Positions 5,503-8,099 of a stretch of 8,099 nt of DNA are shown here, piece after piece; position 1 is the stretch's first letter, and every line of letters starts with the position of its first letter. The translations under genes and the position numbers were made by a program. Origin of the DNA: Alistipes sp. (GTDB lineage Bacteria; Bacteroidota; Bacteroidia; Bacteroidales; Rikenellaceae); NCBI GenBank assembly GCA_028691095.1, contig JAQUZZ010000050.1, forward strand, positions 1-8,099, given 5' to 3'. The notes under the pieces were generated by a model that was not told the DNA's origin, did not search any database, and was given only the letters and a program-made list of their open reading frames with translations.

Positions 5503-7439
5503 CCGAAACAAACTATACATATCTCTACCGGATCGACACGCCAGAACAACTGCGGGAGCCCTCCATTGAGCAACTGCGGGTGTACTGCGACGAATTACGG
5601 CAATTCATCATCGCACAACTCTCCTCCAATCCGGGACACTTGGGTTCAAGCCTTGGGGTCGTGGAGCTCACCGCAGCCTTGCACTATGTCTTCAATACCC
5701 CCCATGACCAACTGATCTGGGATGTAGGGCACCAAGCCTATGCACATAAGATCATCACCGGACGGCGCGATCGTTTCTGCACCAATCGCAAACTGGGCGG
5801 ATTGAGCGGATTCCCATCCCGCAGCGAGAGTCCTTACGACGCTTTCGGAGTGGGACATGCCTCCACCTCGATCTCCGCAGCCTTGGGCATCGCCACGGCG
5901 GCCGCACTACAAGGCGATCCGCGACACGTGGTGGCGGTTATTGGGGACGGAGCCCTGAGCGGAGGGCTGTCGTTTGAAGGACTGAACAATGCCGGAGCGG
6001 CTAACACCGACCTATTGGTAATCCTCAACGACAACCGCATGGCCATTGATCCGAATGTCGGGGCGTTGAAGGAGTATCTGCTGAGCATCTCCACCTCCCG
6101 ACGTTACAATCTTTTCAAGAATCACGCTTGGAGTCGGATGGAGCGGATGCCACGGTTGCGACACCTGATCCAAAAGTGGGGAAACGCCCTCAAACAAGGA
6201 TTCTTGCAACAGAGCAACCTCTTCGAGAGCCTTCATTTTCGCTATTTTGGGCCGGTCGATGGGCACGATATTGAGCAGCTCACCCGCGTATTGCAGGATC
6301 TGCGCCAGATCAAAGGCCCGAAACTTCTGCACGTGCTCACGGTCAAAGGAAAGGGGTATCAACCTGCCGAGAAAAATCAGATGCTGTGGCACGCCCCCGG
6401 TCTCTTCAATCCCGAAACCGGAGAACGCCTCACCCATGCCGATTCCGCTACGCAACCCCCGCTCTTTCAGACCGTCTTCGGGGAGACCCTGCTCGAACTG
6501 GCTCAACAGAATCCACGCATCGTGGGCATCACACCGGCCATGCCCTCGGGGTGCTCCCTCGACCGCATGATGGCCGCTATGCCCGAACGCTGCTTCGACG
6601 TGGGAATTGCCGAAGAGCACGCCGTCACCTTCTCAGCCGGATTGGCTGCGGCAGGGATGCTTCCCTTCTGCAACATCTACTCCTCTTTTATGCAACGCGC
6701 CTACGACCAGGTGATTCACGACGTAGCCCTACAAAAGCTCAATGTGGTGCTCTGTTTGGATCGTGCAGGCATCGTCGGCCCCGACGGGGCTACGCACCAA
6801 GGAGCCTTCGATATTGCCTATATGCGTTCCATCCCCGACCTGATTGTCTCCGCCCCGATGGATGAAATCGAGTTGCGGAATCTCATGTACACCGCCTCGT
6901 TGGGTCGAGGGCCCTTCTCCATTCGTTATCCGCGGGGAACGGGCAGCCTTGTGGCATGGCGGCAACCCTTCACGGAGCTCCCGATCGGCAAAGGCCGTTG
7001 GCTGCGTCGTGAGGGCGAGATGATCGTGCTCTCGCTGGGAGTCACCGGCACCTGGGCAGCCCAAGCCATCGCCCAAATTGAAAGCCACGGAGGCTCGGTG
7101 GCTCATTTCGACCTTCGCTATGCCAAGCCCTTGGACGAGGAGGCACTCACAGCGATCGGCGCGCGTTTTTCGCACGTTCTGGTCGTGGAGGAGGGCACCC
7201 TTTGCGGAGGGGTTGGGTCGGCCGTACTGGAGTTTTTCAGTGCCCACCATTTCACCCCGCAGCTCGAACGGATCGGCATTCCGGATCAATTCATTCCACA
7301 CGGCACACAGAGCGAACTACGACATTTGTACGGTTTCGATACCGAGGCCATCTACACGGCTCTGTTGCGATGGGCCAAGGAGCTCCATCCCGAAAGATTT
7401 CAGACGGAGGAGGCTGTGGCTTCAAAGAATCGCTCCTGA
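5499..7439 (+). CDS. dxs: 1-deoxy-D-xylulose-5-phosphate synthase
   Basis: Thiamine-diphosphate enzyme that condenses pyruvate and glyceraldehyde 3-phosphate to DXP, the entry step of the MEP isoprenoid pathway and a precursor for thiamine and pyridoxal. With the ATG at 5499 it is 646 aa, in the usual 620-650 range. Visible: NPGHLGSSLGVVEL with H47 (E. coli H49), the ThDP/Mg motif from GDG (149-151) to NDN (177-179), GIAEEHAV (369-376) with catalytic E372, YSSFMQRAYDQ (394-404) and DRAGIVGPDGATHQG (421-435) with H433. The three transketolase-like domains are complete. I chose the start because related proteins begin shortly before the TPEQLREPSIEQL-type segment and because of the ATGA overlap with the leader frame. 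An in-frame ATG at 5475 has AGGAGG only two bases ahead of it, too close to favour. leuS follows after 72 bases with no visible terminator, so the two may be co-transcribed. Confidence 0.97.
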   Translation: MTETNYTYLYRIDTPEQLREPSIEQLRVYCDELRQFIIAQLSSNPGHLGSSLGVVELTAALHYVFNTPHDQLIWDVGHQAYAHKIITGRRDRFCTNRKLGGLSGFPSRSESPYDAFGVGHASTSISAALGIATAAALQGDPRHVVAVIGDGALSGGLSFEGLNNAGAANTDLLVILNDNRMAIDPNVGALKEYLLSISTSRRYNLFKNHAWSRMERMPRLRHLIQKWGNALKQGFLQQSNLFESLHFRYFGPVDGHDIEQLTRVLQDLRQIKGPKLLHVLTVKGKGYQPAEKNQMLWHAPGLFNPETGERLTHADSATQPPLFQTVFGETLLELAQQNPRIVGITPAMPSGCSLDRMMAAMPERCFDVGIAEEHAVTFSAGLAAAGMLPFCNIYSSFMQRAYDQVIHDVALQKLNVVLCLDRAGIVGPDGATHQGAFDIAYMRSIPDLIVSAPMDEIELRNLMYTASLGRGPFSIRYPRGTGSLVAWRQPFTELPIGKGRWLRREGEMIVLSLGVTGTWAAQAIAQIESHGGSVAHFDLRYAKPLDEEALTAIGARFSHVLVVEEGTLCGGVGSAVLEFFSAHHFTPQLERIGIPDQFIPHGTQSELRHLYGFDTEAIYTALLRWAKELHPERFQTEEAVASKNRS

Positions 7440-7511
7440 GAGAAACAAGGTCTCCCCACACCCTTACAAACCCTTACTTAGCAAACAATCATTCTAAAAT
7501 AGATCACCGTC

Positions 7512-8099
7512 ATGGAGTATAATTTCACAGAGATCGAACGCAAGTGGCAACAACGATGGCAGGAGCGCAAAACCTACCACGTGGAGGTGGATGCCTCTCG
7601 TCCGAAATTCTATGTTTTGGATATGTTCCCCTACCCTTCGGGAGCGGGTTTGCACGTCGGACACCCCCTGGGATACATTGCTTCCGATATTTACGCCCGC
7701 TATAAACGGCTCAAAGGATTCAATGTACTGCATCCGATGGGTTATGACGCCTTCGGTCTTCCGGCCGAACAATATGCCATTCAGACCGGACAGCATCCGG
7801 CCGTCACCACCGAGAACAACATTCGTCGCTATCGGGAACAGCTCGACAAGATCGGTTTCTGTTTTGACTGGGATCGGGAGGTGCGCACCTGCGATCCGGA
7901 ATACTATCACTGGACGCAATGGGCTTTTCTGAAGATGTTCGCCCACTACTACGACCAGGATCAGAACAAAGCCCTCTCCATCGAGACCCTGAAAGAGCGG
8001 TTTGCCCGTCAGGGAACCGAAGGGTTGCATGCGGCCTGCACCACCCCGATGTGTTTCACCGCCGCCGAATGGAACGCCCTGAGCGAGAGCGAGCAAGAG
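7512..8099 (+). CDS. leuS: Leucyl-tRNA synthetase, N-terminal part (cut by window end)
   Basis: Class I aminoacyl-tRNA synthetase that charges tRNA-Leu. The frame is open from the ATG to the last base, giving the first 196 residues of a protein that normally has about 900. It begins [16 protein letters not shown], a typical LeuS N terminus. [18 protein letters not shown] (38-55) carries the HIGH-type ATP-binding motif as HVGH (48-51). The Rossmann core continues through [20 protein letters not shown], then [20 protein letters not shown]. The last 45 residues or so match the acidic insertion ending in TADEW-like residues that I recall in Bacteroidales LeuS. The editing domain, KMSKS loop and anticodon-binding region lie beyond the window. 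No stop or frameshift is seen. Confidence 0.97.
   Translation, partial: MEYNFTEIERKWQQRWQERKTYHVEVDASRPKFYVLDMFPYPSGAGLHVGHPLGYIASDIYARYKRLKGFNVLHPMGYDAFGLPAEQYAIQTGQHPAVTTENNIRRYREQLDKIGFCFDWDREVRTCDPEYYHWTQWAFLKMFAHYYDQDQNKALSIETLKERFARQGTEGLHAACTTPMCFTAAEWNALSESEQE

Noticed and set aside
6012..6620. 202-codon antisense frame within dxs
   Set aside because: A shadow of the dxs codon usage; the sense frame is a complete conserved enzyme.
6729..7301. 190-codon antisense frame within dxs
   Set aside because: Also a shadow frame; no independent start signals or recognisable domain.
7440..7511. Separate promoter or terminator between dxs and leuS
   Set aside because: No TAnnTTTG box and no stable hairpin with a T tract; only a short CCCTTAC direct repeat is visible.
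7494..8096. 200-codon antisense frame opposite leuS
   Set aside because: The plus strand encodes an unmistakable leucyl-tRNA synthetase across the same bases.
1..8099. CRISPR array, mobile element, tRNA or rRNA
   Set aside because: No regularly spaced repeats, transposase, terminal inverted repeats, cloverleaf or rRNA-like sequence seen on either strand.

Overview
The window looks like a chromosomal contig end from a member of the Bacteroidota, most likely Bacteroidales. The DXP synthase, leucyl-tRNA synthetase, UMP kinase and ribosome recycling factor all read like Bacteroidales versions. Starts mostly lack Shine-Dalgarno sequences, and several genes are preceded by TAnnTTTG, the -7 element of Bacteroidetes promoters. 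I cannot name a family or genus. Almost everything here is housekeeping; I see no phage, transposon, CRISPR array, rRNA or tRNA.

Left end (1-354): the first 16 bases match the 3' end of the Illumina TruSeq read-2 adapter, so the window probably starts at an untrimmed contig end. A strong rightward terminator (77-135) follows, belonging to a gene lost off the end, then about 220 bases of leader. A secreted NodB-type polysaccharide deacetylase follows (355-1116, +). It converges on a deoxyhypusine-synthase-family enzyme (1359-2330, -), and a near-perfect 22-bp bidirectional terminator (1238-1287) separates them.

Middle (2399-5143), all leftward: an OmpA-family lipoprotein (4210-5061) with a well-formed promoter, then pyrH (UMP kinase, 3381-4094), then frr (ribosome recycling factor, 2556-3116), closed by a terminator at 2399-2431. 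pyrH and frr are neighbours as in many bacteria, but a 264-base gap between them holds a probable terminator and a candidate promoter, so frr may be partly independent.

Right side (5396-8099), rightward: dxs (first enzyme of the MEP isoprenoid pathway, 5499-7439) and, 72 bases later, the start of leuS (7512 to the window edge, cut off). The dxs leader holds a possible 24-codon upstream ORF whose stop overlaps the dxs start as ATGA.

The most interesting item is the DHS-like enzyme. It keeps the catalytic lysine motif, but by hand alignment it has lost several residues that hold spermidine in the human enzyme. Bacteria have no eIF5A, so it is more likely a polyamine enzyme than a protein-modifying one. 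No new multi-gene system is evident.
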